DNA of 64,000 nucleotides from Clostridiales bacterium (GCA_003150035.1 QALR01000003.1:49088-113087), one strand, 5' to 3'. Counted from the stretch's first letter, positions 17,519-26,047 are shown. The notes: generated from the letters alone by a model not told the origin. Numbers and translations: made by a program.

Positions 17519-17547
17519 ATTATAGCATAAAAAATTTGAAAATACAA
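17519..17547 (-). promoter_or_regulatory. Promoter of uppP
   Basis: On the minus strand TTGTAT (17547-17542), a 17-bp spacer and TATAAT (17524-17519). It overlaps, back to back, a weaker plus-strand candidate for the TauE/SafE genes (TTGAAA at 17536-17541 and a poor ATATTT at 17559-17564). Confidence 0.7.
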
Positions 17548-17584
17548 GATTTTCACCCATATTTAAACTTTACGGTAAAATTTT

Positions 17585-17977
17585 ATGAGGAATCGCTATA
17601 AAAAATACACGGGTCTATTTTTTGCCGTTCTCGGAGGCGGCCTTGTCGCCGGCGTCGTGAACGGGCTATTCGGAACCGGCGGCGGAATTATCATCGTTTA
17701 TCTTTTATCCAGATTATATGCCGAATCCTGCGAATATCAAACAAAGGATATTTTTGCCATGACGGTCGGAAGCGTTCTTATCATGTCCGCGGCCTCCCTT
17801 GTCATGTATGCCCGCGGCGAAGAGTTTTCACTTTCCGAGGCGACGGACTACCTTCTGCCTGCCGCCATCGGCGGACTTATCGGTGCGTTTTTGCTTGACA
17901 GGACCAACGCAGCGCTGATGAAAAAAATTTTTGCAGTACTTGTTATCTATGCCGGAATTACCCTGATTTTCCGATGA
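17585..17977 (+). CDS. TSUP (TauE/SafE) transporter, half-size subunit 1
   Basis: Membrane protein of 130 residues with about four helices. It carries one copy of the TSUP repeat motif, GVVNGLFGTGGGIIIV near residue 25. TauE/SafE proteins export sulfite, sulfoacetate or related organosulfur anions and are usually 240-270 residues made of two such repeats. This gene is half that size, and the next gene encodes a second half, so the two probably form a heterodimer. The RBS is weak (CGGTAAAATTTT). It is divergent from uppP. Confidence 0.75.
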   Translation: MRNRYKKYTGLFFAVLGGGLVAGVVNGLFGTGGGIIIVYLLSRLYAESCEYQTKDIFAMTVGSVLIMSAASLVMYARGEEFSLSEATDYLLPAAIGGLIGAFLLDRTNAALMKKIFAVLVIYAGITLIFR

Positions 17978-18014
17978 CGGAGTTTCGCCCCTATCAGCCC
18001 TGAAAGGAGACTAT

Positions 18015-18368
18015 ATGATAGATTTTATTGTCGCTCTGATAACCTCTGCACTTGCCGGCACCGGTGTCGGAGGAGGCGGACTGCTTGTCATTTATCTTAC
18101 CTTGGTCAAAAACATGGAGCAGCTGCGTGCGCAGGGGATCAACATTGCATTTTTTATCGCCGGCTCCCTTGCTTCCATGCCCCTTCATATCTGGAAAAGA
18201 CATATCAACTTTCCCCTTGTGTTTTTCATTGGTATCCTTGGCGCCGCAGGCTCCGTACTCGGCGCACTGCTTGCCGAAAGTATCAGCGTCGTTCTCGTTC
18301 AGAAGGCCTTCGGCGTTATGCTGGCGGCAAGCGGTGTCAAGACTCTGTTTGCCAAGGTCAAAAAATAG
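18015..18368 (+). CDS. TSUP (TauE/SafE) transporter, half-size subunit 2
   Basis: Membrane protein of 117 residues with about four helices and one TSUP motif, ALAGTGVGGGGLLVIYL near residue 12, matching the motif of the preceding gene. AAAGGAG lies six bases before the ATG. It begins 37 bp after subunit 1, which supports co-transcription and a two-polypeptide transporter equivalent to one full-length TauE/SafE protein. The substrate is unknown. Confidence 0.75.
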   Translation: MIDFIVALITSALAGTGVGGGGLLVIYLTLVKNMEQLRAQGINIAFFIAGSLASMPLHIWKRHINFPLVFFIGILGAAGSVLGALLAESISVVLVQKAFGVMLAASGVKTLFAKVKK

Positions 18369-18404
18369 TTACAATTCCGCAAAGGAGTTCTTTTTCTCAT
18401 TCCC

Positions 18405-18433
18405 TTGAAAAATCCTTTCCCATATGCTATACT
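18405..18433 (+). promoter_or_regulatory. Promoter of LRR lipoprotein 1
   Basis: TTGAAA (18405-18410), a 17-bp spacer and TATACT (18428-18433). Transcription from here would give a leader of about 210 bases before the lipoprotein start codon. Confidence 0.75.
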
Positions 18434-18439
18434 ATAAAA

Positions 18440-18652
18440 TACCTATCGGAGTCGCGCAGGTTCTGCCTCACAAAGTACAAAGGAGCAGCAGGCGCGGGCT
18501 CAGGACAACCCTCCTGCGGCGGAGAACAGTTTTTCAGGAAGCCTGTCTTCTTGCGTCGCAGTAACAATTCCAATTTGAGAAAAATTCCTTTTATTCGGTC
18601 CATCACGGAAGCGAAAGGATGGGCAAAGAATTTTGGCAAGGAAGGTATATCC
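18440..18652 (+). other. Long, apparently structured 5' leader of LRR lipoprotein 1
   Basis: About 210 bases of untranslated leader. A multi-part stem is visible: GTTCTGCC (about 18460) pairs with GGC-GG-AGAAC, enclosing a hairpin GCAGG-CGC-GGG / CCC-T-CCTGC. A small CAGG-AAG-CCTG hairpin follows. No U-run follows, so it is not a simple attenuator. I could not match it to a known riboswitch, SRP RNA or 6S RNA. Confidence 0.4.
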
Positions 18653-21106
18653 ATGAAAAAACTGAATCGGATTTTCGTTCTGATGGCAGCGGTCGTTATG
18701 ATAGCCGTCGTGCTTGTTCTCTCCGCATGCGGCACGCAGAATGACAACGGCAGCGATACCGAAGGAGACCTCGTGTATGTCAGTAACAACTCGCTTTACC
18801 AGTATACACTCGACGAAAATAACCATGCCACGCTTATCAGCTATGCCGGCACAGAGGCAAACGTCGTCATCAACCGTATAGACGGGAGATACGCGGTGGT
18901 GAAAATCGCCGAAGGCGCCTTTGCCGGAAATACGGCAATCGAAACTGTCGAAATTTACGCCTCGGTGACCACCATCGGGGAGGGCGCTTTCTACGGCTGC
19001 ACCTCTTTGGAAAACGTAACCCTTCGCCCTGGTTCCGCCCTGGAAACGATCGAAGCCCGGGCGTTCGCAGGCTGTACCAAGCTAGAGAGCTTCGTCATTC
19101 CTCCAACGCTCAAAACCATCGGCGCCGAGGCATTTTACAGCTGCACAGCGGCGGCTATTGATTTTTCCGAGGCGACCGGGCTTACCGCTATCGGCGATTA
19201 TGCGTTCTCCTTCTGCGGAACAGGCTCCGCCGCGACCATGACCGTCCATCTGCCCGAAAATCTTTCAGATGTCGGATACGGCGCCTTTTACGGATGTCTC
19301 AATATCAGTGCGTTTGACATTGCATCCTCAAATCCTACCTTCTCTTCCACAGATGGCATTTTATACAACAAAAGTGGGGATGTTCTTGTGCTGTATCCAC
19401 CGGCACGCAGCGGAAGCTCCTTTACCGTACCCGCGTCTGTGAAAATAATTGCAGGCGGCGCATTTGCGGGCTCTGCGCTTGAGGAGATTATATTCCCAGA
19501 AGGAATAACCGAAATCGGTGGCAGTGCCTTCTATGGTGCAACAAAGCTGAAAACCGTATCGATGCCTGAATCCTTGACATCAATTGGAAGCTATGCGTTT
19601 CTGAACTGCACAAGCTTAGAGGAAATCGTGATTCCGGATGGTGTCACTGAGATCGGCACTTTCCTATTTCGAGGCTGTTCGGAACTTTCCTCCGTCGCCC
19701 TTCCCTCCACACTGAAAACCATTCCCGAGGGATTGTTTGACTCCTGCTCCTCACTCGCACAAATCGAGCTTCCTGCGGGTGTGACGGAAATTGGACAGTT
19801 TGCTTTCAACTACTGTACCTCTCTTTCCTCCATCAAGCTCCCTGACAGTGTGGAAACCATCTGCTCCTATGCGTTCCGCAACTGTTCCTCTCTGGAAGAA
19901 ATCGACGCATCCAGAGTAAAATCCATCGGCGCTTTTGCCTTTCAGTCATGCACGGCGCTTCAGCGGGGCAATATTCAAGGTATAAATAGTATTCCGGCTT
20001 ATCTTTTTGAGGGCTGCTCACTGCTGTCAGAGCTGACTTTTTCCGATTCTATTACGGAAATCGGAAGTTATGCCTTCTCTGGATGTGATATGCTGACCTC
20101 CTTCGTCATTCCAGAAAGTGTTACCTCTATTGGCGACTACGCCTTTGCCAGTTGCAGCGCTCTCACTGAAATGGTAATTCCCCAGTCCGTTCAAAAACTC
20201 GGGGCAGGGGTGTTTTATTCGTCGGGCGTAACCAGCGTCATTATCGAGTCCCCCATTCGAGTGCTGCCTATTTCTTTCTTTGATGGCTGCCGGAGACTCT
20301 CGACCGTAGAATTACCAGAGACTCTCGAGGTAATTTCCACCGCGGCATTTTCTGAATGTGTCCTATTAACGGAAATTCTCGCAGATACAAGCGGTATTAC
20401 CCATGTCGGTATCGGTGCGTTTGCCGGCTGCCGTGAATTGACAACTGTCATTTTTGGATCCGAGGATACTCAAATCGCGTCCGGAGCCTATTACGGATGC
20501 GATGCCATCACGCAGATTGTGATTCCAGAGGGTGTAACATTTATTGGCGCTTCCGCCTTTGCAAACTGCGTTTCTTTAGAGAGTATAACTTTCCCGGACA
20601 CCGTGGAATATATCGACTCCGGAGCATTCGTCTCCTGTGCAAGACTGGTTCAAATTACACTGCCCTCTTCTCTTCTTTCCATCGGTGACGGCGCATTTTC
20701 GCAGTGCAGCAGACTGGTAAGCATCGAAATTCCCGACAGCGTTGTCTATGTGGGATCCGGCGCATTTTCCGGTACTCGATGGCTGCGCAATGCCGACGAG
20801 GAATTCTTGGTTGTGGGAGATGGCGTTCTTGTTCAATATACGGGCAATTCTGCGAATATTACCATTCCGGAAACCGTAAAGCGCATCCATGACTATCTGT
20901 TTGCCGACGTGACCGCCGAGATTTCAACCATCACCATTCCATCAAGCGTAGAATATATCTCAAAAGAGGCTTTTGCAAAGCGCGTATCTTCGTCGGATTC
21001 TTCCTCTTATGAAATGCGTTATTTTACCATTATTGGTCGTAAGGGTTCATATGCGGAGGCCTATGCCGACCATGAATATTATACGTTCCGGGAGCTTGGG
21101 ACATAA
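18653..21106 (+). CDS. BspA-like leucine-rich repeat lipoprotein 1
   Basis: Surface lipoprotein of 817 residues. The N-terminus (MKKLNRIFVLMAAVVMIAVV) is a signal sequence ending in the lipobox LSAC, so the mature protein should be lipid-anchored. The rest is some 25 or more tandem LRR_5 (Treponema pallidum/BspA-type) repeats of about 23 residues with the theme ...IGEGAFYGCTSLENVTLP.... Such proteins are common in gut anaerobes and often mediate adhesion or protein-protein contact; a specific ligand is not inferable. Near the C-terminus one repeat is interrupted by a GDGVLVQY segment, as in the second LRR protein of this window. AAGGAAGG stands before ATG 18653, which rules out longer readings. 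It has a single-gene transcript with its own terminator. Confidence 0.88.
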   Translation: MKKLNRIFVLMAAVVMIAVVLVLSACGTQNDNGSDTEGDLVYVSNNSLYQYTLDENNHATLISYAGTEANVVINRIDGRYAVVKIAEGAFAGNTAIETVEIYASVTTIGEGAFYGCTSLENVTLRPGSALETIEARAFAGCTKLESFVIPPTLKTIGAEAFYSCTAAAIDFSEATGLTAIGDYAFSFCGTGSAATMTVHLPENLSDVGYGAFYGCLNISAFDIASSNPTFSSTDGILYNKSGDVLVLYPPARSGSSFTVPASVKIIAGGAFAGSALEEIIFPEGITEIGGSAFYGATKLKTVSMPESLTSIGSYAFLNCTSLEEIVIPDGVTEIGTFLFRGCSELSSVALPSTLKTIPEGLFDSCSSLAQIELPAGVTEIGQFAFNYCTSLSSIKLPDSVETICSYAFRNCSSLEEIDASRVKSIGAFAFQSCTALQRGNIQGINSIPAYLFEGCSLLSELTFSDSITEIGSYAFSGCDMLTSFVIPESVTSIGDYAFASCSALTEMVIPQSVQKLGAGVFYSSGVTSVIIESPIRVLPISFFDGCRRLSTVELPETLEVISTAAFSECVLLTEILADTSGITHVGIGAFAGCRELTTVIFGSEDTQIASGAYYGCDAITQIVIPEGVTFIGASAFANCVSLESITFPDTVEYIDSGAFVSCARLVQITLPSSLLSIGDGAFSQCSRLVSIEIPDSVVYVGSGAFSGTRWLRNADEEFLVVGDGVLVQYTGNSANITIPETVKRIHDYLFADVTAEISTITIPSSVEYISKEAFAKRVSSSDSSSYEMRYFTIIGRKGSYAEAYADHEYYTFRELGT

Positions 21107-21125
21107 ACTTTATCCAGAGATACTG

Positions 21126-21163
21126 AAGCGGTCGGGGTTAAAGCCCCGACCGCTTTTGTTTTT
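21126..21163 (+). terminator. Strong Rho-independent terminator of LRR lipoprotein 1
   Basis: An 11-12-bp perfect GC-rich stem (AGCGGTCGGGG / CCCCGACCGCT) followed by TTTTGTTTTT, 20 bases past the stop codon. Confidence 0.95.
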
Positions 21164-21262
21164 ATATCAAATATCAAAGTCTGCCAAACACTTTCAGTAG
21201 ACAAAATGGAGAAAGTGAGCAGCGGCAAGAAGCATTACCATTCCATTCTCAACCCAACAAAG

Positions 21263-21304
21263 CCGCAGCTATATCCTTTTCCGTATAGCCGCGGTTTTGT
21301 TTTA
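21263..21304. terminator. Bidirectional hairpin terminator between LRR lipoprotein 1 and hxlR
   Basis: CCGCAGCTATA / TATAGCCGCGG stem with one wobble. TTTTGTTTT follows on the plus strand, and CTTTGTT on the minus strand past the hxlR stop at 21323. Confidence 0.75.
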
Positions 21305-21322
21305 GGAGAACGATTTTCTCCG

Positions 21323-21667
21323 TTATTTTGTTTCCTGCAGGCAGGACTTGTATTCCTCACCCCAAAGCCGCATCGCATCAAGAACCGGTTTTAGACTCAT
21401 ACCGAGCTCGGTAAGAGAATATTCCACTCTCGGCGGAACTTCCGCATATACCTTACGGCTGATAAGTCCATTCTCCTCCATGTCTCTAAGCTGTGCAGTC
21501 AAAACCTTCTGAGATACACTGCCAACGGATTTTTTCAGTTCTCCGAAGCGCTTGGTTCCAGGAAGCAGATCACGTAAGATCAGCACCTTCCATTTGTCCC
21601 CGATAAGGGTTAAGGTCGTTTCCACAGGGCAGACAGGAACGGCTGTCATCATTTTTTGTCCATTCAT
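21323..21667 (-). CDS. HxlR/MarR-like winged-helix transcriptional regulator
   Basis: A 114-residue HxlR-family DNA-binding protein. Typical family features: CPVETTLTLIGDKWKVLILRDL with an N-terminal cysteine at about residue 13, TKRFGELKKSV leading to the recognition helix SQKVLTAQLRDMEENGLI, and the wing VPPRVEYSLTELG. HxlR proteins often sense reactive aldehydes, quinones or oxidants through that cysteine and control a neighbouring gene. The start at 21667 follows GGGGG; a TTG five codons earlier would use that region as coding. It is divergent from the MBL-like gene at 21972, with an inverted repeat over its own -10 region, so autoregulation and control of the neighbour are likely. Confidence 0.9.
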   Translation of the reverse strand: MNGQKMMTAVPVCPVETTLTLIGDKWKVLILRDLLPGTKRFGELKKSVGSVSQKVLTAQLRDMEENGLISRKVYAEVPPRVEYSLTELGMSLKPVLDAMRLWGEEYKSCLQETK

Positions 21668-21699
21668 ATGTGCAACCCCCAAGCAAGTTTCTTTTTGAA

Positions 21700-21740
21700 A
21701 GTATGTTTCTTATTTTACCATACTGCCCGATTTTCGTCAA
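21700..21740 (-). promoter_or_regulatory. hxlR promoter with overlapping inverted repeat (putative operator)
   Basis: On the minus strand TTGACG (21740-21735), a 17-bp spacer and TAAAAT (21717-21712). The arms AGTATG (21700-21705) and CATACT (21719-21724) form a 6-bp inverted repeat flanking the -10 box. That is the usual kind of position for an HxlR-type autorepressor site. Confidence 0.65.
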
Positions 21741-21805
21741 GACTTAAAAACGCCGAATAAAATTTTTCTCGGCAGTCTTGCTGATCAAAATCCTTGACAT
21801 GGCGC

Positions 21806-21855
21806 ATTGGTTTCCTTTTTGTAACTGTCCAATTGTTTCCTATCGGTAACTACGG
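21806..21855 (+). repeat. Two imperfect direct repeats upstream of the MBL-like gene
   Basis: ATTGGTTTCCTTTTTGTAAC (21806-21825) and ATTGTTTCCTATCGGTAAC (from 21832) repeat at a 26-base period. They lie between the hxlR promoter and the MBL-like gene, downstream of a TTGACA at 21794-21799. They may be regulator binding sites for the divergent gene. Confidence 0.45.
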
Positions 21856-21971
21856 CACAATAAAGTGCGTACTTTACAATTTCATCCGGATCATATATGC
21901 TATGGGCAGAAGCTGTGAAGAGCGGCCGCTTAACAGCTTTCAAAAATATCATTTACAGGAGAAAATTTATT

Positions 21972-22778
21972 ATGAATAAAAACACCTTTCAAACGGTAAC
22001 GCTCAAAAAGGGCGAGATGAATATTTATGATTTTGGAAAAATCAGGCTGCACGCCTATAAAACCAACGATTTCATTGACGACGAGGTATTTGTTGTCGAA
22101 AAGAACGGCAAAGCCGTCGTTATCGAGTCACCCTGCTTCTTTGACAATATCCGGGAGCTGACAGATTATCTGAAAGATACGCAGGTGGAAGGCGTGCTTG
22201 TGGCATACCATGGCGCGGGCGCTACTTTTCTGCCTGACGTGCCGAAATACGCCACACAAAATGCCGTCTCTTATTCTGAAAACGGCGGCGGCAAGGCTTT
22301 GATTGACAATTTCACCAAATCGTTCGGCGAGATTTTCGACAGCTCCGTCCATATCGTCACCGATATCATCAAGGAAGGGACGGTTTCCATCGGTGATATC
22401 GATTTTATCATCAAGCCGACTGCGGAAGCTTTTGACATAGAGATTCCTGAAATCAATGCCGTTTACACGCATATGCTTGGCCATGATTGTCATTCTATTG
22501 TAGCCGGAGCTGCACATGCCGATGCAATCATCGCGGAATTAAAGCGTTATATCCAAAAAGGGTATGATCTCATTTTGACTTCTCACTATACGCCGGAGGA
22601 TTTGAAGGATGCAAGCACCAAAATCGCTTATCTTGAAAGCCTTAAGACGATTGCTCAAGGCTGTAGCAGCGCGGAAGCTTTCAAAGCGGCTGTCAAAGAA
22701 CAGTATCCAAATTACAGCGGCGAAAACTATCTCGATATGACAGCGGGCTTCTTTTTCACTCAAACTCCATCAAATTGA
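21972..22778 (+). CDS. MBL-fold hydrolase-like protein lacking the canonical HxHxDH motif
   Basis: Cytosolic protein of 268 residues that resembles metallo-beta-lactamase-fold proteins in layout, starting with a ligand-like strand region (DDEVFVVEKNGKAVVIESPC). Where HxHxDH is expected it reads VAYHGAGATFLPDV. Later histidines appear in THMLGHDCHSIVAG and LTSHYTPEDL. It is therefore either a divergent metal site or a non-catalytic relative, and the substrate is unknown. ATG 21972 follows AGGAG by ten bases. It is divergent from hxlR and probably its target, which would tie it to a stress or detoxification response; that is inference. Confidence 0.65.
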   Translation: MNKNTFQTVTLKKGEMNIYDFGKIRLHAYKTNDFIDDEVFVVEKNGKAVVIESPCFFDNIRELTDYLKDTQVEGVLVAYHGAGATFLPDVPKYATQNAVSYSENGGGKALIDNFTKSFGEIFDSSVHIVTDIIKEGTVSIGDIDFIIKPTAEAFDIEIPEINAVYTHMLGHDCHSIVAGAAHADAIIAELKRYIQKGYDLILTSHYTPEDLKDASTKIAYLESLKTIAQGCSSAEAFKAAVKEQYPNYSGENYLDMTAGFFFTQTPSN

Positions 22779-22821
22779 CAGCCTTATCTATCGGGCAAAA
22801 CAGAAAAACCAATATAATTTC

Positions 22822-22872
22822 AAAAGGTCCTTGCAAAAGAATGTCATCTCAACTTCTTTTGCGGGGCCTTTC
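22822..22872. terminator. Hairpin between convergent genes
   Basis: AAAGGTCC-TTGCAAAAGAA pairs with TTCTTTTGC-GGGGCCTTT. It sits between the MBL-like gene (plus) and the 182-residue gene (minus) and can serve as a two-way terminator. Confidence 0.65.
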
Positions 22873-22892
22873 CACACAAATCATGGGAAAAA

Positions 22893-23441
22893 TCATATTT
22901 CTATCAATATTTCACGGACATACTGCTCAAGCCTCGTTTTTTTCCCGGAAGACAGTTCCTCCCCGTTTGAATTCACTACAAAAACAAGTCCTTTGGGGGA
23001 AAGGTAGAAGTCCTCTGACAAGGTCGTGTGCCGCCTTCCTAAAAATTCCGATGGCATGCAGATTCGGCCTGAATCTCGCTCAAAGGTATGTGCTGTACGC
23101 ACCATACGGTGAATGGCTTCCCTGTCAGCAGCAATAAAATCCAAAAGAACGCTGACGTGACGGTTATCCGCCCACACCACATTCGGCACGCTGCGAATCA
23201 TCATTTCCCGAAAACCAGCACGCTCGGTCCGTGAGGATGACATAAATTTTTCTGCCCGTGCCACAGCGGTTCTCTCCGAATAATCTCGCAGCGCATAGGC
23301 CGTCTGCCGGTAAAAATCACTGATAGCATCACACTCGGCAATTACCGGATAAGCCAAGCGATACCGCAGCACAGCAACGCCATGCGCCCTTATTTCACGA
23401 TACAATACTTCCGTTTTGACTTCAAGTGCTGCCTTCATCAT
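22893..23441 (-). CDS. Hypothetical protein (182 aa)
   Basis: I do not recognise this protein with certainty. It has no signal sequence or membrane helix, is rich in Arg, Ala and Glu, and has the pattern AECDAISDFYRQTAYALRDYSERTAVARAEKF near residues 35-65, followed by VPNVVWADNRHVSVLLDFIAADREAIHR. This is faintly like the small DUF3298-type C-terminal domains of RsiV-like proteins (non-zero-length alpha/beta with a YRR-x-A-x-x-L helix). GGAGG lies seven bases before the ATG, so it is a translated gene. It is convergent with the MBL-like gene. The 330 bases upstream (23442-23771) show no further gene. Confidence 0.6.
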   Translation of the reverse strand: MMKAALEVKTEVLYREIRAHGVAVLRYRLAYPVIAECDAISDFYRQTAYALRDYSERTAVARAEKFMSSSRTERAGFREMMIRSVPNVVWADNRHVSVLLDFIAADREAIHRMVRTAHTFERDSGRICMPSEFLGRRHTTLSEDFYLSPKGLVFVVNSNGEELSSGKKTRLEQYVREILIEI

Positions 23442-23771
23442 CCGTCATCCTCCATTTGGTTTTCTTTTGAATTTGTAGAGCCACACTTTTTATACAGTCT
23501 ATTCTAACTTTTGAAAGACCATGCAAGCATATACAAATTTTTCCTTATTCATAATATTGCCGTGTGATTGATTCATCCGGAGAAAACTTTCTTCAAAACG
23601 GATCGGTCTTTATAAAAAGTGTTAAACGGAAAACAGTAGAAACTTTTTATAAATATCCCGTCACTCGATAGCTCGTCATAAAGCTTAATACAGAAAATTG
23701 CATGATACCGTTTTATAAATAAATGTAAAGATGAAAAAAGAACGCCTTCTTGTAAAAGAGACGTTTTTTGA

Positions 23772-23810
23772 GACAAAGAAGGGGAAAATCAGAAGATTTT
23801 CCCCTTCCTT
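23772..23810 (-). terminator. Rho-independent terminator of LRR lipoprotein 2
   Basis: On the minus strand AAGGAAGGGGAAAATC pairs with GATTTTCCCCTTCTTT around a 4-base loop, followed by TGTCTC. It starts immediately after the stop codon at 23812. Confidence 0.85.
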
Positions 23811-23811
23811 A

Positions 23812-25770
23812 TTATGAGTTTTCCGTGTAATAATTCACCTGAATATTCTGTGCAAGGCTTCCTGTAATCGAATAGATACGCGGTCTCGCTTCGGGAGCAA
23901 TTCGGATTTCCATGAGAGATGTGCAGCCGTCAGAAAACTGTTCTTCTCCTATAAAAGCAAGGCCTTCCGGGAAGTATACGCTTTCAAGTGCTGAGCAGCC
24001 GGCAAAAACACCGGAACCAATACGCACCGTATTCGGTGAAAAGCGAAAGAATCTCAAAGTGGTACAAAAGCTGAAGGCATCGCTGCCGATTTCCTTGATA
24101 TTGGCGCCGCCAGAAAGCTCGGAAAGACTCTCACAGAAAGCAAATGCTCCGTTCCCAATGATTTGCAGGCTATCCGGTAAGACAACAGTTGTGATCTTGG
24201 TCATCCGGAAAAAGGCGTTGTCACAAATGATTTCCAGAGTGGAAGGAAGCGTAAGGGTCGTCACTTGATAACTGAGATTATATTTAGATATTCCGGACGT
24301 GCTGAGCTCAGTCGTATCCTCCGGCACATACGCCGTATCCCATCCACATAGTGCGCTGCCGGCAATCACGCGAACGCCCTCCGGAATCGTAACGGAAGTT
24401 TGGCCGTCCTGAACATATGCCGCAAGCAGAATGCCGTCTCCAACGATAAGATATCGATCGTTTTCATTCTCCTTGTCCTTTGCAGCTTCCATAAAGCTGT
24501 CATAGGCCTTGGTTGCTGCAAATGCGTAGGCGCCTACATAATCGACGCTCGGCGCAAGCTGAATATCTTCAATTCCGGTGCATCCATAAAAAGCATAGTT
24601 GCCAATATATTCAAGACTCTCACATTTCTCCATATCGACCTGTGTCTGTGCCATGTAAGAGACAGAATAAACATAGAAGGCATTGCTCTCGACTCTTTCC
24701 AGAGAGGAAGGCAGGACTACCGATTTCAGTGCAACACAGCCCTCAAACGCCGAGGAGCCGATCACACGAACACCCTCCGGAATTTCAATCGATTCCAGTT
24801 CGGATGCGTAGCGATATCCATATTCTTTCGCATAGCCGCTCATCTCTGCATTCCAAAAGGCGGAACTAATATACCGGATGCCCTTATCCGCAAGATCCAG
24901 ATACATCGGATGAACCGTGCAGCGAATCAAAACGCCATCGCCGACGATCAAATAGTCTGCCGTATGCTCCTGAAACCACGGCGTATAATTAAAAGCGGCA
25001 AAATCTATTTTCTCCACTGTCGAGGGAATGGTAACGTCCGTTAAACGCGAGCATTCGTAAAAAGACAGTATGCCAATGCTCTTTGTTCCTTCCGGAATAA
25101 CAACGCTTCGTAGCATTTCACAGACGGAAAACGCGTAGTCTCCAATCGACTCCAGCCGTGTACAATCTTCAAGATTTATGTTTTCCAGCTTCTGGCACTG
25201 CGAAAATGCCCAATCGCCAATCGCAGTCAGTTCTTCTGACAAAGTGACGCTCTCAAGAGAGCTGCAATACCACATCGCATAATCGTCTATATATTGAATA
25301 TGCTCAAGAGAAAGTGTTTCCAAAGCCTCACAGCCATAAAAGGTAGACGGCTCCAAGCGGGTGATAGTAGACGGCAAGGAAATTTCCATGAGAGAAGAAC
25401 AGGCGTAAAAGGCAGAAGAGCCTATGCTTTCAACTCCCTCGGCAATCGTCACTTTTTCAAGCGACGTGCAGTATTGAAAAGCCCCGGATCCGATGGCCTT
25501 GACATTGGGTCCAATCACGACCTCTCGAAGCGACTCGTCTCCGGCAAACGCGCTTTCCCCAATCATGGTAATGGTATCTGGAATGACATAAACACCGTTT
25601 TCATCTGCCTGTCCAAGGCAGGAGATTAAAACAGAATCCTCAACGTCATAGGTTTTGGTGCCGGACTCTGTCGTGGTTTCAATGGGAGTCGGCGGTGTTG
25701 TTTCACAAGATGAAAAGCAGGCAGCCGAGATACATGCCGCAAGCCCCAGAGCGGCGATTTTTTTTATCAC
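23812..25770 (-). CDS. BspA-like leucine-rich repeat lipoprotein 2
   Basis: Surface lipoprotein of 652 residues, a smaller relative of the protein at 18653. A signal sequence with overlapping lipobox candidates (ISAAC at residue 18, FSSC at residue 22) is followed by a Thr/Pro-rich spacer and about 20 LRR_5 repeats (IGESAFAGDESLREVVI, then IGSGAFQYCTSLEKVTI). Two YLIVGDGVL segments interrupt the repeat run, as in the first LRR protein, so these are probably a module of the family. Translation starts at GTG 25770 with GGGGG upstream. It is expressed alone from a consensus promoter. Adhesion or substrate contact is the usual inference for such proteins. Confidence 0.88.
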   Translation of the reverse strand: MIKKIAALGLAACISAACFSSCETTPPTPIETTTESGTKTYDVEDSVLISCLGQADENGVYVIPDTITMIGESAFAGDESLREVVIGPNVKAIGSGAFQYCTSLEKVTIAEGVESIGSSAFYACSSLMEISLPSTITRLEPSTFYGCEALETLSLEHIQYIDDYAMWYCSSLESVTLSEELTAIGDWAFSQCQKLENINLEDCTRLESIGDYAFSVCEMLRSVVIPEGTKSIGILSFYECSRLTDVTIPSTVEKIDFAAFNYTPWFQEHTADYLIVGDGVLIRCTVHPMYLDLADKGIRYISSAFWNAEMSGYAKEYGYRYASELESIEIPEGVRVIGSSAFEGCVALKSVVLPSSLERVESNAFYVYSVSYMAQTQVDMEKCESLEYIGNYAFYGCTGIEDIQLAPSVDYVGAYAFAATKAYDSFMEAAKDKENENDRYLIVGDGILLAAYVQDGQTSVTIPEGVRVIAGSALCGWDTAYVPEDTTELSTSGISKYNLSYQVTTLTLPSTLEIICDNAFFRMTKITTVVLPDSLQIIGNGAFAFCESLSELSGGANIKEIGSDAFSFCTTLRFFRFSPNTVRIGSGVFAGCSALESVYFPEGLAFIGEEQFSDGCTSLMEIRIAPEARPRIYSITGSLAQNIQVNYYTENS

Positions 25771-25826
25771 TTCACATTCCCCCAGACGAATTTTAATGAT
25801 AAATCTATTTTTCTTCGTTTTTAGTC

Positions 25827-25855
25827 ATTATATAACATCCCAAAGTGTATGTCAA
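25827..25855 (-). promoter_or_regulatory. Consensus sigma-A promoter of LRR lipoprotein 2
   Basis: On the minus strand TTGACA (25855-25850), a 17-bp spacer and TATAAT (25832-25827): a perfect match. The AT-rich DNA from 25860 to 26010 has no visible gene. Confidence 0.95.
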
Positions 25856-26013
25856 CCGAGCGATTAAGAAGTTAACAATATTGTCAAATATGATTTATAA
25901 ATTATCAAAAATTCAAAACGCAATCACCCAATCCCCCTCGCAAACAGGATAAAAAATAACCCCAATCCATAATTTTTTACGTGTAAAACGAATTACATTC
26001 GTTGGGCTCCTTT

Positions 26014-26047
26014 TATAAAAAAAGCCCGCGACCTCGCGGACTTTTGA
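26014..26047 (-). terminator. Rho-independent terminator of the amidase gene
   Basis: On the minus strand AGTCCGCGA-GG-TCGCGGGCT followed by TTTTTTATAAAA, about 55 bases after the amidase stop. Confidence 0.9.

Noticed and set aside
18440..18652. SRP RNA, 6S RNA or known riboswitch in the LRR leader
   Set aside because: The SRP GGAA/AGCAGC core and the conserved boxes of TPP, FMN, c-di-GMP, THF and cobalamin switches are not present; kept only as an unassigned leader.
23573..23776. 67-codon minus-strand frame
   Set aside because: No RBS, low-complexity AT-driven composition; overlaps the LRR terminator.
18653..25770. Short recurring DNA words that might suggest a CRISPR array or satellite repeat
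   Set aside because: The repeats are codon-level echoes of LRR_5 protein repeats in two lipoproteins, with no constant spacer or direct-repeat identity. No CRISPR array or cas gene was seen in the window.
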